DNA of 64,000 nt from Oscillospiraceae bacterium (GTDB lineage Bacteria; Bacillota_A; Clostridia; Oscillospirales; Ruminococcaceae): the NCBI GenBank assembly GCA_017523995.1, contig JAFWUX010000182.1, positions 36,638 to 100,637 of the forward strand, in the 5' to 3' direction. The notes under the pieces were generated by a model. It did no database searches and was not told the origin of the DNA. It saw only the letters and a program-made list of their open reading frames with translations. The position numbers were made by a program, and so were the translations under genes. Below, one piece after another: positions 42,900-51,278 of this stretch (the first letter of the stretch is position 1; the number at the start of each line of letters is the position of its first letter).

Positions 42900-42928
42900 A
42901 TTATATCACATTTCGGAGAAAAAAGCAA
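42900..42928 (-). promoter_or_regulatory. Promoter of rpmE
   Basis: Minus strand TTGCTT (42928-42923), 17 nt, TATAAT (42905-42900). Confidence 0.72.
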
Positions 42929-42995
42929 GTGACATTTCCCACAAATCGGGATATAATTTCGGTGAGATTTTCACAAAAAGCAGCAAGAAGCAGGA

Positions 42996-43240
42996 TTTTT
43001 CGGCAGTGCCGGCATTCATTTTGCGAAAGGCAGATTTTTGTTTTCTTGTTCTGTATCCTTTGTCTGATATTTATTTTCACTGGGCACATAAGAAAATTTT
43101 TTTGTCTCTTGCTCTTTATCCTTTCGTTCAAATGATTATTTTTACTGGGCGCGGGGCGGTCGGCAGTGCCGACATCCAATTTGCTAAAGGTATATTTTGT
43201 GTTGATGTTCTTATCCTTTGTCTGATGTTTATTTTTACTG
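42996..43240. repeat. Left flank modules with TCGGCAGTGCC palindromes
   Basis: Two modules of the form palindrome (tcggcagtgccg at 42998, gtcggcagtgccgac at 43159) then CCAATTTGCTAAAGG-like, then TTATCCTTTGTCTGATGTTTATTTTTACTGGGCGCGGGGCG. The module is mirrored at 43622-43710, so the whole of about 43100-43720 is a nested inverted repeat. Confidence 0.75.
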
Positions 43241-43584
43241 GGCGCGGGGCGCGAATGCGAGGGCAAGAACCATAGAGAGAGGGAAGTCCTCGCTTACGCT
43301 CGGGTCTCCCCTCTCCCTAAGGTTCTCTCCCTCGCGCTCCCTCTTTCCTTATCCTCTCCTCTCTGAGGGCGTGAGCCACATGCTTGACATGAGCCGCTTT
43401 CCAAATTAGCCGCTGCTCTACGATACAACCTATACCAAACGAGTGGCTTACGCCCTAAAGGGGTCAAGGAATCAGGAAAGGGGAGCGCGAGGGGAAAACC
43501 TAAAGGGGATAGGGGGAATGTGAGCTCGCGAACCTTCCCCCTGTCCTCTTTGGGTTGTTCCCTCGCATTCGCGCCCCGCGCCCA
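43240..43584. repeat. Four-way-junction repeat element, copy 1
   Basis: About 345 nt. Outer stem ggcgcggggcgcgaatgcgaggg (43241-43263) pairs with ccctcgcattcgcgccccgcgcc (43560-43582). Inside are hairpin L (43271-43320), a middle arm (43321-43349 with 43474-43500) enclosing a second stem GGGCGTGAGCCAC (43367-43379) / GTGGCTTACGCCC (43443-43455), and hairpin R (43502-43518 with 43535-43551). Copy 2 at 53117-53481 keeps the same plan with changed bases. No credible coding frame. Either a structured RNA or a foldback mobile element. Confidence 0.8.
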
Positions 43585-43621
43585 GCGGAATTTTACATCG
43601 GACTAAAGATAAAAGGCAAGC

Positions 43622-43720
43622 AAACGAAGAAAATGCCTTTAGCAATTTGGATGTCGGCACTGCCGACCGCCCCGCGCCCAGCGGAAATTAACATCGGACA
43701 AAAGGATAAAGAATATCAAG
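43622..43720. repeat. Right flank module, inverted
   Basis: Reverse-sense copy of the left flank module: CCTTTAGCAATTTGGATGTC, gtcggcactgccgac, CGCCCCGCGCCCAGCGG, then ACATCGGACAAAAGGATAA. Confidence 0.7.
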
Positions 43721-43743
43721 CCATATTTCTCACATTTCAAAAT

Positions 43744-43791
43744 CAAAATAAAAGTCAAAACCGCACAGGAAAGTCCCCCTTCCCGTGCGGT
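43744..43791 (-). terminator. Terminator of the fatty-acid operon
   Basis: Minus-strand stem ACCGCACGGGAA / TTCCTGTGCGGT (43791-43760) then TTTGACTTTTATTTT, 9 nt after the accA stop. Confidence 0.9.
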
Positions 43792-43799
43792 CATCATCT

Positions 43800-44591
43800 T
43801 TATTTGAAAGCGCCGATCTTGCGGAACTTCTCATATCTGTGATCAAGCAGCTCCTCATTCGTCAGTGTACTGAGCTTCGCAATCTCATCAAGCAGAATCG
43901 CCTTGAGTTCCGAGCAGACCTCACGGTCCGTCTTGCCCGCCTCAGGGATCACCTTCTCAACAACATCAAAACTCAGCAGATCATAGGAAGTCAGCCGCAG
44001 ATGCGCCGCCGCCTCCGCCGCCTTCGAGGAATCCTTCCAGAGAATACTCGCGCAGCCCTCCGGCGAAATAACCGAGTAAACCGCATTCTCCAGCATGATC
44101 GCCGTATCGCAGACGCCCAGCGCCAGTGCGCCGCCGCTGCCGCCCTCGCCGACGACAACCGAGATCACAGGCGTTTTCAAGCCCATCATCTCATAGAGGT
44201 TTTCCGCGATGGCAAGTCCCTGCCCGCGCTTTTCCGCACCGATGCCGCAATAAGCACCGGAGCTGCCGATAAAGCAGATCACAGGGCGATGGAACTTCTC
44301 CGCCTCTTTCATCAGGCGGAGCGCCTTACGGTAGCCTTCCGGCTCGGGGCAGCCGAAATGGCGCTTCATGCGATCCTCAATGGTATCGCCGCGCTCCATC
44401 GCGATCACCGTCACCGGAATATGATTGATATAACCGACGCCTGCCACAATCGCCGGATCGTCACCGTAGCGGCGGTCTCCGTGCAGCTCGACAAAATCAT
44501 CGACCATATGCTCAATATAATAAGAACCCATCGGGCGCTTGCCGTTGCGCGCAGCCTGTACGCGCTCGTAAGCTGTTTTCGTGTCCGCCAT
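43800..44591 (-). CDS. accA: Acetyl-CoA carboxylase carboxyltransferase subunit alpha
   Basis: Half of the carboxyltransferase that moves CO2 from carboxybiotin to acetyl-CoA, giving malonyl-CoA; 263 aa, the short Gram-positive form. It has MGDRRYGDD-like ELHGDRRYGDDPAIVAGVG, the RNFGCPEPEGYRKALRLM-type block (here RHFGCPEPEGYRKAL), the oxyanion stretch GEGGSGGALALGV, and SPEGCASILWKD. The ATG at 44591 (MADTKTAYE) follows caggggat. Last gene of the fatty-acid operon, separated from accD by a membrane-protein gene. Confidence 0.95.
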   Translation of the reverse strand: MADTKTAYERVQAARNGKRPMGSYYIEHMVDDFVELHGDRRYGDDPAIVAGVGYINHIPVTVIAMERGDTIEDRMKRHFGCPEPEGYRKALRLMKEAEKFHRPVICFIGSSGAYCGIGAEKRGQGLAIAENLYEMMGLKTPVISVVVGEGGSGGALALGVCDTAIMLENAVYSVISPEGCASILWKDSSKAAEAAAHLRLTSYDLLSFDVVEKVIPEAGKTDREVCSELKAILLDEIAKLSTLTNEELLDHRYEKFRKIGAFK

Positions 44592-44614
44592 GCGGATCCC
44601 CTGCCTTTCTTCGA

Positions 44615-45202
44615 TTATGTTGTCTCGCGGATCACCCACGCCACAAATACGGCAAATGCAATCGCCGCAAGGATCAGAAGTCCCAGCCCTGCATAGCCGA
44701 TCGCGCGCAGAATCCTGATATCCCTGCTTCTGCCGTCACGGATCTGCGTGCGGATCTCCTTCGCCGGAACCGCATCCGGATTCGCCGCATAGATCTCATT
44801 CAGTTCCGCACAAAGCGCCGCATGCTCCGGATACTGCAGCGCAAAATATGCTGCATATTCCGTATCGGCGCTGATTTTCCGTTTCACCAGATAATTGTTC
44901 AGCAGCCGCACCAGATATTTCGTCAGATGCCGGAACAGAATCACAGCCGCCAGTGCGATCAGCACATACCACCACGCATCTGCATGCGCGAGCAAAACGA
45001 ACGCCGCACCGATCAGCACAACCGTCCCGACGAGCGAGAGACATTCCAGCAGCGCTGCCGCAGAACATTCATGATACGCCGTGTAGCTGTAAGCGCCCTG
45101 CCCTGCCGCATCGCCGAGCCGCTGCTCCGCGCCGAGATGTGTTTTGCGGAACCGGAGCTGTTTTTCGCGCAGTCCTGCGGAACGCCGCTCCGCGAAGCCC
45201 AT
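44615..45202 (-). CDS. Membrane protein inserted between accD and accA, 195 aa
   Basis: Unrecognised. A cytoplasmic basic N-terminus (about 50 aa) leads to two close membrane helices (about 52-90, SLVGTVVLIGAAFVLLAH and WWYVLIALAAVILF), a charged middle with a short helix bundle (YLVKRKISADTEYAAYFALQYPEHAALCAELNEIYA), and one C-terminal helix (GYAGLGLLILAAIAFAVFVAWVI). It starts 7 nt after the accD stop without a clear ribosome site, so it probably depends on coupling. Its place within the acc genes is odd; it may tether or regulate the carboxylase, but that is a guess. Confidence 0.72.
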   Translation of the reverse strand: MGFAERRSAGLREKQLRFRKTHLGAEQRLGDAAGQGAYSYTAYHECSAAALLECLSLVGTVVLIGAAFVLLAHADAWWYVLIALAAVILFRHLTKYLVRLLNNYLVKRKISADTEYAAYFALQYPEHAALCAELNEIYAANPDAVPAKEIRTQIRDGRSRDIRILRAIGYAGLGLLILAAIAFAVFVAWVIRETT

Positions 45203-45209
45203 CGCGCGA

Positions 45210-46028
45210 TTATCTCGGCTGATGCAGCTTCAGCAGCTTTGCGAGCGTATAGGTCATGCGCGGACGCTCCTCGATCAGATCGACAAAGCCGTGCTCAAGC
45301 TGGAACTCTGCCCGCTGGAAGCCCTCCGGCAGTTTTTCGCCGGTTGTCTGCTCCACAACGCGCTGACCTGCAAACCCGATCAGTGCCTTCGGCTCTGCAA
45401 TGATGATATCGCCCTGCATTGCAAAGCTCGCGGTGATGCCGCCCGTTGTCGGATCGGTCAGCACAGCGATATAGAGCAGCCCCGCCTCCGAATGCCGCTT
45501 GACGGCGCCGGAGACCTTTGCCATCTGCATGAGGGAGAAGATGCCCTCCTGCATTCTCGCGCCGCCGGATGTGATAAATCCGACGACCGGCAGACCGAGT
45601 GCGGTTGCCTTTTCAAACAGTCTCGTGATCTTCTCACCGACAACCGTGCCCATGCTGCCCATCATGAATGCGGAATCCATGACGAACAGTGCGCAGTCAG
45701 TGCCGTCGATTTTCGCCGTGCCGCAGACAACGCCCTCCGCAAGACCGCTTGCCTTCTCCGCCTTTTCGAGCTTCTGCGCATAATCAGGGAAGTCGATCGG
45801 GTTCTTGGATTTCAGCTTCTTGTCGATCTCCTGAAACGTGCCCTTATCGACCGTTGCATCCAGCCGCTCGACCGCACGCATCCGGAAGTACGCGCCGCAC
45901 TCAGGGCAGATGCAGTGGTTTTCGAGATAATCCGCATACGGAATCTCGGCATTGCATTTTTTGCAGACGCGCGGCGGCTGCTCGACATTGCCCGTAATGG
46001 TATTGAGAATCGTTTTCAGCGTGCTCAT
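45210..46028 (-). CDS. accD: Acetyl-CoA carboxylase carboxyltransferase subunit beta
   Basis: Beta half of the acetyl-CoA carboxyltransferase, 272 aa. The N-terminal zinc ribbon uses Cys22, Cys25, Cys41 and Cys44 ([20 protein letters not shown]); the crotonase-like core has [22 protein letters not shown] and [17 protein letters not shown]. It overlaps fabZ by 4 nt. The biotin carrier (accB) and carboxylase (accC), usually beside fabZ in clostridia, are absent here. Confidence 0.96.
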   Translation of the reverse strand: MSTLKTILNTITGNVEQPPRVCKKCNAEIPYADYLENHCICPECGAYFRMRAVERLDATVDKGTFQEIDKKLKSKNPIDFPDYAQKLEKAEKASGLAEGVVCGTAKIDGTDCALFVMDSAFMMGSMGTVVGEKITRLFEKATALGLPVVGFITSGGARMQEGIFSLMQMAKVSGAVKRHSEAGLLYIAVLTDPTTGGITASFAMQGDIIIAEPKALIGFAGQRVVEQTTGEKLPEGFQRAEFQLEHGFVDLIEERPRMTYTLAKLLKLHQPR

Positions 46029-46459
46029 GCCTGTGTCTCCTCCTGCGGCTTAATGACAAACGAGAACTCAGCGCTCACGCAGAGCTTGCCGTTCACATAT
46101 CCTTCGCCCGAAGCCCAGTAGAACGGGCCGCGGTTCTTGGTGATCTCGCACTTTGTCTCAAAGAGATCGCCCGGCACAACCGGATTGCGGAATTTGACCT
46201 TGTCGATACCGGTGAACAGCGTCAGCGGCTGCGAGCCGTCCGGCTGCGGTTCCATGCAGACGCAGACCGACTGCGCCATAATTTCGCAGAGGATCACACC
46301 CGGCACAACCGGATGTCCGGGGAAATGTCCGTCAAGGAACCATTCCTCGCCGGTGATCTTCTTTTTACCGTGTGCAGCACCGTCAATGACCTCTGCTTCA
46401 TCGAGCAGCAGCATGCTGTTGCGGTGCGGCAGCAGCTCCATGAGTTCTGTCCGGTTCAT
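46025..46459 (-). CDS. fabZ: 3-hydroxyacyl-ACP dehydratase FabZ
   Basis: Dehydrates 3-hydroxyacyl-ACP to trans-2-enoyl-ACP; 144 aa, hot-dog fold. [13 protein letters not shown] at the start and the catalytic pair His49 and Glu59 in [20 protein letters not shown] are canonical. ATG with cggaggga site. The 620-nt gap before it (towards fabF) is full of repeats rather than genes. Confidence 0.96.
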   Translation of the reverse strand: MNRTELMELLPHRNSMLLLDEAEVIDGAAHGKKKITGEEWFLDGHFPGHPVVPGVILCEIMAQSVCVCMEPQPDGSQPLTLFTGIDKVKFRNPVVPGDLFETKCEITKNRGPFYWASGEGYVNGKLCVSAEFSFVIKPQEETQA

Positions 46460-46797
46460 GTGTATCCCTCCGTGTAATTATAATATCTGTCATGCGCCGG
46501 TGCGGAAAGCGCGTGACATTCCGCGCAGGCGCATGTGTTCCCTGCAACCCATGATAAACAAACAGCAGAAGATAAATGCTTTGATCTTATACTCCAAATC
46601 GGGATGCTTCAGGGAAACAACGCCAACAACTTCAGCAGTCGCAGCAGCCTGTGAATTGCTTTGCAATTCACTTAGGGGCGCCCTCTGTCGCAGGGCGCTG
46701 CCCTTTGGAAACCTGCAAACTTTTGAAAAAGTTTGATCAAAACTTTTATTTCGGCTTCGCCGTGCGCTCCTTAAATTGTTCAGGGAAAGTGTCCCCC

Positions 46798-46887
46798 TAA
46801 CTCCCCCCGCATACAAATGGGGTCTGGGGATGATATCCCCAGCGAGGGGTTTTGGGGCGAGCAGCCCCCATTCTCAATCCGTCGGAG
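46798..46887 (-). repeat. Dispersed intergenic repeat, tandem copy 1
   Basis: Minus strand: CTCCGACGGATTGAG, AATGGGGGCTGCTCGCCCC, CTGGGGATATCATCCCCAG, ACCCCATTTGTATGCGGGGG. Nearly identical to copy 2. Confidence 0.9.
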
Positions 46888-46985
46888 AGTCGGCAGTGCC
46901 GACAGCCATTTTTCTAAAGCGCCTTACAGATGAAAATGCAAACTGCACATCCGTTTCTTTTCAAAGGCAGATCCCCCCATAATCA

Positions 46986-47076
46986 TCCCCCGCATACAAA
47001 TGGGGTCTGGGGATGATATCCCCAGCGAGGGGTTTGGGGGCGAGCAGCCCCCATTCTCAATCCGTCGGAGACACCT
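46986..47076 (-). repeat. Dispersed intergenic repeat, tandem copy 2
   Basis: Minus strand, beginning 3 nt after the fabF stop: GGTGTCTCCGACGGATTGAG and the same two hairpins as copy 1. Tandem arrangement suggests local duplication. Confidence 0.9.
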
Positions 47077-47079
47077 TAT

Positions 47080-48318
47080 TCACAGCTTTGCAAGCGCGAT
47101 GCAGGCGTTGTGACCGCCAAAGCCGAGCGAGGTCGAAAGTGCCAGCGAAAGCGGGGTTTCGAGCGCCGTATTCGGCGTGATCTGCAGATCGCACTCCGGA
47201 TCGGGTTCCTTGTAGTTGATGGTCGGCGGAACGAGATTGTTCTCGAGCGCCTTGACCGCAGCAATCGCCTCAATCGCACCGGCAGCACCGAGCAGATGTC
47301 CGGTCATGGATTTGGTCGAGCTGACATGAATCTGATATGCACGCTCCTCGCCGAATGCCTTTTTGATTGCCGCCGTCTCGGTTTTATCGTTGAGCGGCGT
47401 GCTCGTGCCGTGTGCATTCAGATAGATTTCGCCTGCCGGCACCTCTCTGCCGACCTCTGCGAGACAATCCGCGATGGCCTTGGAGGAGGCAGTCGCTTCG
47501 CCGTCCGGCGCGGTAACATGATACGCATCGCATGTGCTGCCGTAGCCGACGAGCTCTGCATAAATCTTTGCGCCGCGTGCGACGGCATGCTCATATTCCT
47601 CGAGGATCAGCGCACCTGCGCCCTCGCCCATGACGAAGCCGTTTCTGCGCTTGTCAAACGGAATCGAAGCCGCGTTGACATCGGTGCTCTCGCTGAGTGC
47701 CTGGCAGTTGATGAAGCCGGACATCGACAGCGGATGAATCACCGCATCGACACCGCCCGCAATGATCGCATCGGCATAGCCGTGGCGGATTGCGCGCAGT
47801 GCCTCACCGATCGCATTGGTACCGGTCGCGCATGCGGTTGTGACCTCAATGCACGGGCCCTGCGCATGTGTCTGAATCGCGATCATACCGGCAGACATAT
47901 TGGCGATCATCTTCGTGATGAAGAACGGCGAAACGCGCGCCGGACCTCTGTTCAGGAAGGTGTTGTGCTCGTTGACGAATGTCTCGAAGCCGCCGATACC
48001 GGTGCCGAAGTAGACGCCGAAGCGCTCCGGCTCGATTTTTCCGCTGATGCCGGAATCCTCGACCGCCTGCATCGCGACGGTCAGCGCATACTGCTGGCAG
48101 CGGTCGGTCTGGCGGACCGTTTTTGCATCAAGAAACTGCTTGGGGTCAAAATCCTTGACCTCTGCGGCGAGCTTTGCCTTGAGATCGGCAGCATCGAACC
48201 GCGTGATAAAATCAATACCGTTTTTGCCGTTCTTCAGCCCGTCCCAGTAGCTTGCGACATCATTGCCGATCGGGGTGAGCGCGCCGAGACCGGTCACGAC
48301 TACTCTTCTGTTTGCCAT
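47080..48318 (-). CDS. fabF: 3-oxoacyl-ACP synthase II
   Basis: Chain-elongating condensing enzyme, 412 aa. Nucleophile Cys in TACATGTNAIGEA (about residue 163), the two active-site His residues in LNAHGTSTPLNDKTE and SMTGHLLGAAG, and the GFGGHNACI C-terminus are all intact. ATG with ggagga site, 12 nt after fabG. Confidence 0.97.
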   Translation of the reverse strand: MANRRVVVTGLGALTPIGNDVASYWDGLKNGKNGIDFITRFDAADLKAKLAAEVKDFDPKQFLDAKTVRQTDRCQQYALTVAMQAVEDSGISGKIEPERFGVYFGTGIGGFETFVNEHNTFLNRGPARVSPFFITKMIANMSAGMIAIQTHAQGPCIEVTTACATGTNAIGEALRAIRHGYADAIIAGGVDAVIHPLSMSGFINCQALSESTDVNAASIPFDKRRNGFVMGEGAGALILEEYEHAVARGAKIYAELVGYGSTCDAYHVTAPDGEATASSKAIADCLAEVGREVPAGEIYLNAHGTSTPLNDKTETAAIKKAFGEERAYQIHVSSTKSMTGHLLGAAGAIEAIAAVKALENNLVPPTINYKEPDPECDLQITPNTALETPLSLALSTSLGFGGHNACIALAKL

Positions 48319-48330
48319 AGCTTCCTCCGT

Positions 48331-49077
48331 TTACGAAATAGCGAGACCGCCGTCAATGCGGATGACCGTTCCGGTGATATAATCCGATTCCGGCGAAGCC
48401 AGAAATGCTGCGAGATTTGCAACATCCTCCGGCTGACCGGCTCTGCCGACGGGAATGGATGCGAGATAGTTCTGCGTTGCTTCGTCGCTGATTTCCTTTG
48501 TCATGTCTGTTGCAATGAATCCGGGCGCAATCGCGTTGCAGGTGACGCCTCTGGAGGCAAGCTCTCTGGCAGTGACCTTGGTCAGCGCCATCACGCCCGC
48601 CTTGGAGGCGGCATAGTTTGCCTGACCCGCCGTACCGAGCAGACCGGAGACCGAACCGAGGTTGACGATCTTGCCGTACTTCTGCTTCATGAACGGGCGG
48701 TAGCATGCCTGCGTCATGTTGAATGTACCCTTGAGGTTCGTGTTGATAACGGCGTCGAAATCCGCCTCTTTCATGCCGAGGATCAGACCGTCGCGCGTGA
48801 TGCCCGCATTGTTGACGAGAATCGTCACATTGCCGAGGTCTGCAATGACCTGCTTGACCGTTGCCTTGCACTGTTCCGCGTCGCCGACATTGCATGCATA
48901 TGCCTTTGCCTTGACGCCGTATTCTGCTGCGATTTCTGCTTCGAGTGCCTGTGCCTGCTCCGTCACGGTCAGATCGACGATTGCGATATCCGCACCGAGG
49001 GATGCGAGCTTTTTGCAGATCGCAGCACCGATGCCGCGTGCGCCACCCGTGACGAGCGCTGTTTTACCGTTCAGCAT
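48331..49077 (-). CDS. fabG: 3-oxoacyl-ACP reductase FabG
   Basis: NADPH-dependent short-chain dehydrogenase, 248 aa. Cofactor motif TGGARGIGAAI at 10-20, NNAGITRDGLI, and the catalytic Ser-Tyr-Lys set in GSVSGLLGTAGQANYAASKAG. It overlaps the fabD stop by 7 nt, so the two are translationally coupled. Confidence 0.97.
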   Translation of the reverse strand: MLNGKTALVTGGARGIGAAICKKLASLGADIAIVDLTVTEQAQALEAEIAAEYGVKAKAYACNVGDAEQCKATVKQVIADLGNVTILVNNAGITRDGLILGMKEADFDAVINTNLKGTFNMTQACYRPFMKQKYGKIVNLGSVSGLLGTAGQANYAASKAGVMALTKVTARELASRGVTCNAIAPGFIATDMTKEISDEATQNYLASIPVGRAGQPEDVANLAAFLASPESDYITGTVIRIDGGLAIS

Positions 49078-49994
49078 GCTTCTTTCACCGCCTTGATTGT
49101 TTCTGCCAGCGTCTCAGCGCTGTCCACATTGTAAATCCGCACATCTGCGGAGATTTTCTTGACCAGACCGCTGAGCGTCTTGCCCGCGCCGACCTCGATG
49201 AAATCGGTGAAGCCCTCCGCGATCATATTCTCGATGGTTGTCTGCCAGCGCACCGGATTGCACATCTGCTGCCGGAGCGTCTCCGCGATTTTGTCCGCCT
49301 CATAGGGCTGCGCGGTGAGATTCGCATAGACCGGCACCTTCGGCTCCGCAAAGCAGAAGGATTTGAGCACGGCACCGAAGTATTCCGCCGCATTGTTCAT
49401 GAAGGGCGAATGGAAAGCCGCACTGACAGCCAGCGGAATGCATCTGCCGCCGAGCTCCTTGATCTTCGCCGTGAAATCCGGCATGCTGCTCGCCAGACCG
49501 GAAACAACGGTCTGACCCGGGCAGTTGAAGTTGACCGCATAGAGCTGCTCGAATTCCGCCGCTGCATTTGCAACGGTCTCCGCATCGAGCTTGACAACCG
49601 CGCACATTGCGGTATCGGCAGCATCGGATGCATCCTGCATCAGCTTGCCGCGCGTGCTGACGATCTTGAATCCGTCGGTATCGGAATATGCACCTGCATA
49701 GGCAAGTGCCGCGACCTCGCCGAGCGAGAATCCGGCAACCGCATCCGCATGGATGCCCGCCTCATCGAGCGCACGCGCCGCCGCCAGATCAACCAGATAC
49801 AGGCAGGGCTGTGTGTTTTCAGTGCGCTTGAGCTCCTCCGCGGTGCCCGAAAAGGACTGATTCATGGTATTCGGGCGGATCTCCTCCGCCGCATCATAGA
49901 GCGCCTTTGCCGCGGCACTGGTCTCATAGAGCGAGCTGCCCATGCCGCTGTACTGTGCGCCCTGTCCTGCAAAAAGAAAAGCAATTTTACCCAT
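49071..49994 (-). CDS. fabD: Malonyl-CoA:ACP transacylase
   Basis: Loads malonate from CoA onto ACP; 307 aa. FLFAGQGAQYSGMG at the N-terminus, nucleophile Ser90 in GFSLGEVAALA, and catalytic His in SAAFHSPFM near residue 198. It lies 33 nt after fabK. Confidence 0.97.
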   Translation of the reverse strand: MGKIAFLFAGQGAQYSGMGSSLYETSAAAKALYDAAEEIRPNTMNQSFSGTAEELKRTENTQPCLYLVDLAAARALDEAGIHADAVAGFSLGEVAALAYAGAYSDTDGFKIVSTRGKLMQDASDAADTAMCAVVKLDAETVANAAAEFEQLYAVNFNCPGQTVVSGLASSMPDFTAKIKELGGRCIPLAVSAAFHSPFMNNAAEYFGAVLKSFCFAEPKVPVYANLTAQPYEADKIAETLRQQMCNPVRWQTTIENMIAEGFTDFIEVGAGKTLSGLVKKISADVRIYNVDSAETLAETIKAVKEAC

Positions 49995-50027
49995 TTTGAG
50001 CTGCCTCCCGTATGTATCAGCAGTTGC

Positions 50028-50963
50028 TCAGAACTGCTGTCCGAGCAGTCTGCCTGCCTCTGCCATGATCTCCTCGACCATTTCGGCAGCGGGCTGCTCC
50101 TTGTTCACCAGACCGGAGATCTGTCCTGCGAGGAAGCATCCGCGCTTCGGATCGCCCTCCACAACGGCGGCACGCAGTGTACCCACTGCCATTGCCTCCA
50201 GATCTTCGTCCGAGATATCTGTATACTCGACCTTTGCATAGCCGCGCGAGAATGCGGATTTCAGCGAGCGGACAGGATGTCCGAGCCGCTTGCCGGTGAC
50301 AACCGTCGAGGTATCCTTCGCCTTCAGCACTCTGGATTTGTATTCCGGATGAATGCTGCACTCCGTCGCCGCAAGGAACCGCGTACCGATCTGCACGCCG
50401 CATGCACCGAGCATAAATGCCGCCGCAACGCCTCTGCCGTCCGCGATGCCGCCCGCCGCAATGACGGGAATCTTCACCGCGTCGCAGACCTGCGGCACCA
50501 GAGCCATCGTGGTCATTTCGCCGACATGGCCGCCGGATTCCGTACCCTCCGCAACAACGGCATCCGCACCGGATTTCTCCATGAGCTGTGCCATTGCAGC
50601 GGTCGAAATCACCGGAATCACCTTGACACCGGCTTCGCGCCACATCGGGATGTATTCCGCCGGAGAACCGGCGCCTGTGGTCACAACCGCGACCTTCTTT
50701 TCCGCGACCAGCTTTGCGATCGCATCAATATTATTACCGCGCAGCATGATGTTGACGCCGAAAGGCTTGTCAGTCAGTGCGCGGGCTTCATCAATCTGTG
50801 CTGCGATAAAGTCCGGGTCACCGCTTGCGGCAGAGATAATGCCCAGTCCGCCGCCGTTGGAGACCGCTGCTGCAAGGCGCGCATCGGAGATATGCGCCAT
50901 GCCGCCCTGCATCAGCGGATAACGGGTACCCAGCAAATCACAGAGAATTGCCGTGCGCTCCAT
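50028..50963 (-). CDS. fabK: Enoyl-ACP reductase II (FMN-dependent)
   Basis: Last reductive step of the elongation cycle; FabK type flavoprotein of the nitronate-monooxygenase fold, 311 aa. TRYPLMQGGMAHISDARLAAAVSNGGGLG, IAAGGIADGRG (phosphate-binding loop for FMN) and GVQIGTRFLAATE are typical. FabK replaces FabI in many Firmicutes and is insensitive to triclosan. It starts 4 nt after acpP. Confidence 0.96.
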   Translation of the reverse strand: MERTAILCDLLGTRYPLMQGGMAHISDARLAAAVSNGGGLGIISAASGDPDFIAAQIDEARALTDKPFGVNIMLRGNNIDAIAKLVAEKKVAVVTTGAGSPAEYIPMWREAGVKVIPVISTAAMAQLMEKSGADAVVAEGTESGGHVGEMTTMALVPQVCDAVKIPVIAAGGIADGRGVAAAFMLGACGVQIGTRFLAATECSIHPEYKSRVLKAKDTSTVVTGKRLGHPVRSLKSAFSRGYAKVEYTDISDEDLEAMAVGTLRAAVVEGDPKRGCFLAGQISGLVNKEQPAAEMVEEIMAEAGRLLGQQF

Positions 50964-50967
50964 GGAA

Positions 50968-51189
50968 TCAGCCCTGCTTGCTGTCCACGTAAGCGATCAG
51001 CTCCTTGACAGAAGTACCTGCCTCCTGCGGGTTGATCTCAACGCCCAGCTCATCCTCCAGCTCCATCATGATCTCGACTGCTTCGAGGGAATCGACGCCG
51101 AGGTCTGCGAAGGTGGTCTCCTCGGTGATCTCAGAGGGATCCATCTCGAGGTGGTTTGCAAGAACTTCGATAATCTTTTCGCTGTTCAT
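50968..51189 (-). CDS. acpP: Acyl carrier protein
   Basis: Acidic four-helix carrier, 73 aa, with the phosphopantetheine Ser in FADLGVDSLEAVEIMMELEDE. The ATG at 51189 (MNSEKIIEV) has a strong ggagga site; the seven-residue extension overlaps it. Set 90 nt after fabH. Confidence 0.97.
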   Translation of the reverse strand: MNSEKIIEVLANHLEMDPSEITEETTFADLGVDSLEAVEIMMELEDELGVEINPQEAGTSVKELIAYVDSKQG

Positions 51190-51278
51190 AATTCGTTCCT
51201 CCATAATCAAATGTGTTGGAATTGGATATATCTAAAAATAAGCGGTGTGCTTATTGATAGCCAAAGGGATGCGTCAGC

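Larger units (their letters stand above)
42802..43799. other. Repeat-filled gene-free region of about 1 kb
   Basis: Apart from the rpmE promoter and the accA terminator, this interval consists of the nested inverted repeat and the four-way-junction element. No gene seen. Confidence 0.8.
46460..47079. other. Repeat-filled gap between fabF and fabZ
   Basis: No gene. From left to right: perfect hairpins gtgaattgc/gcaattcac (46651-46671), gcgccct/agggcgc (46678-46698) and caaactttt/aaaagtttg (46716-46735); then two dispersed repeat copies (46798-46887, 46986-47076) with a TCGGCAGTGCCGA palindrome between them (46887-46920). This is where accB and accC stand in related operons. Confidence 0.8.

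Noticed and set aside
43240..43584. Treating the element as a decayed protein gene
   Set aside because: Frames on both strands are broken and the sequence is explained by self-complementary arms.
46470..46505. Possible promoter for fabZ (TATAAT on the minus strand at 46482-46477)
   Set aside because: The -35 position reads CCGCAC and the start point would lie only about 10 nt before the ATG.
46490..46816. Minus-strand ORF of 108 codons in the fabF-fabZ gap
   Set aside because: It is made of hairpin repeats (gtgaattgc, gcgccct, caaactttt); similar false ORFs arise from such repeats, and it has no ribosome site.
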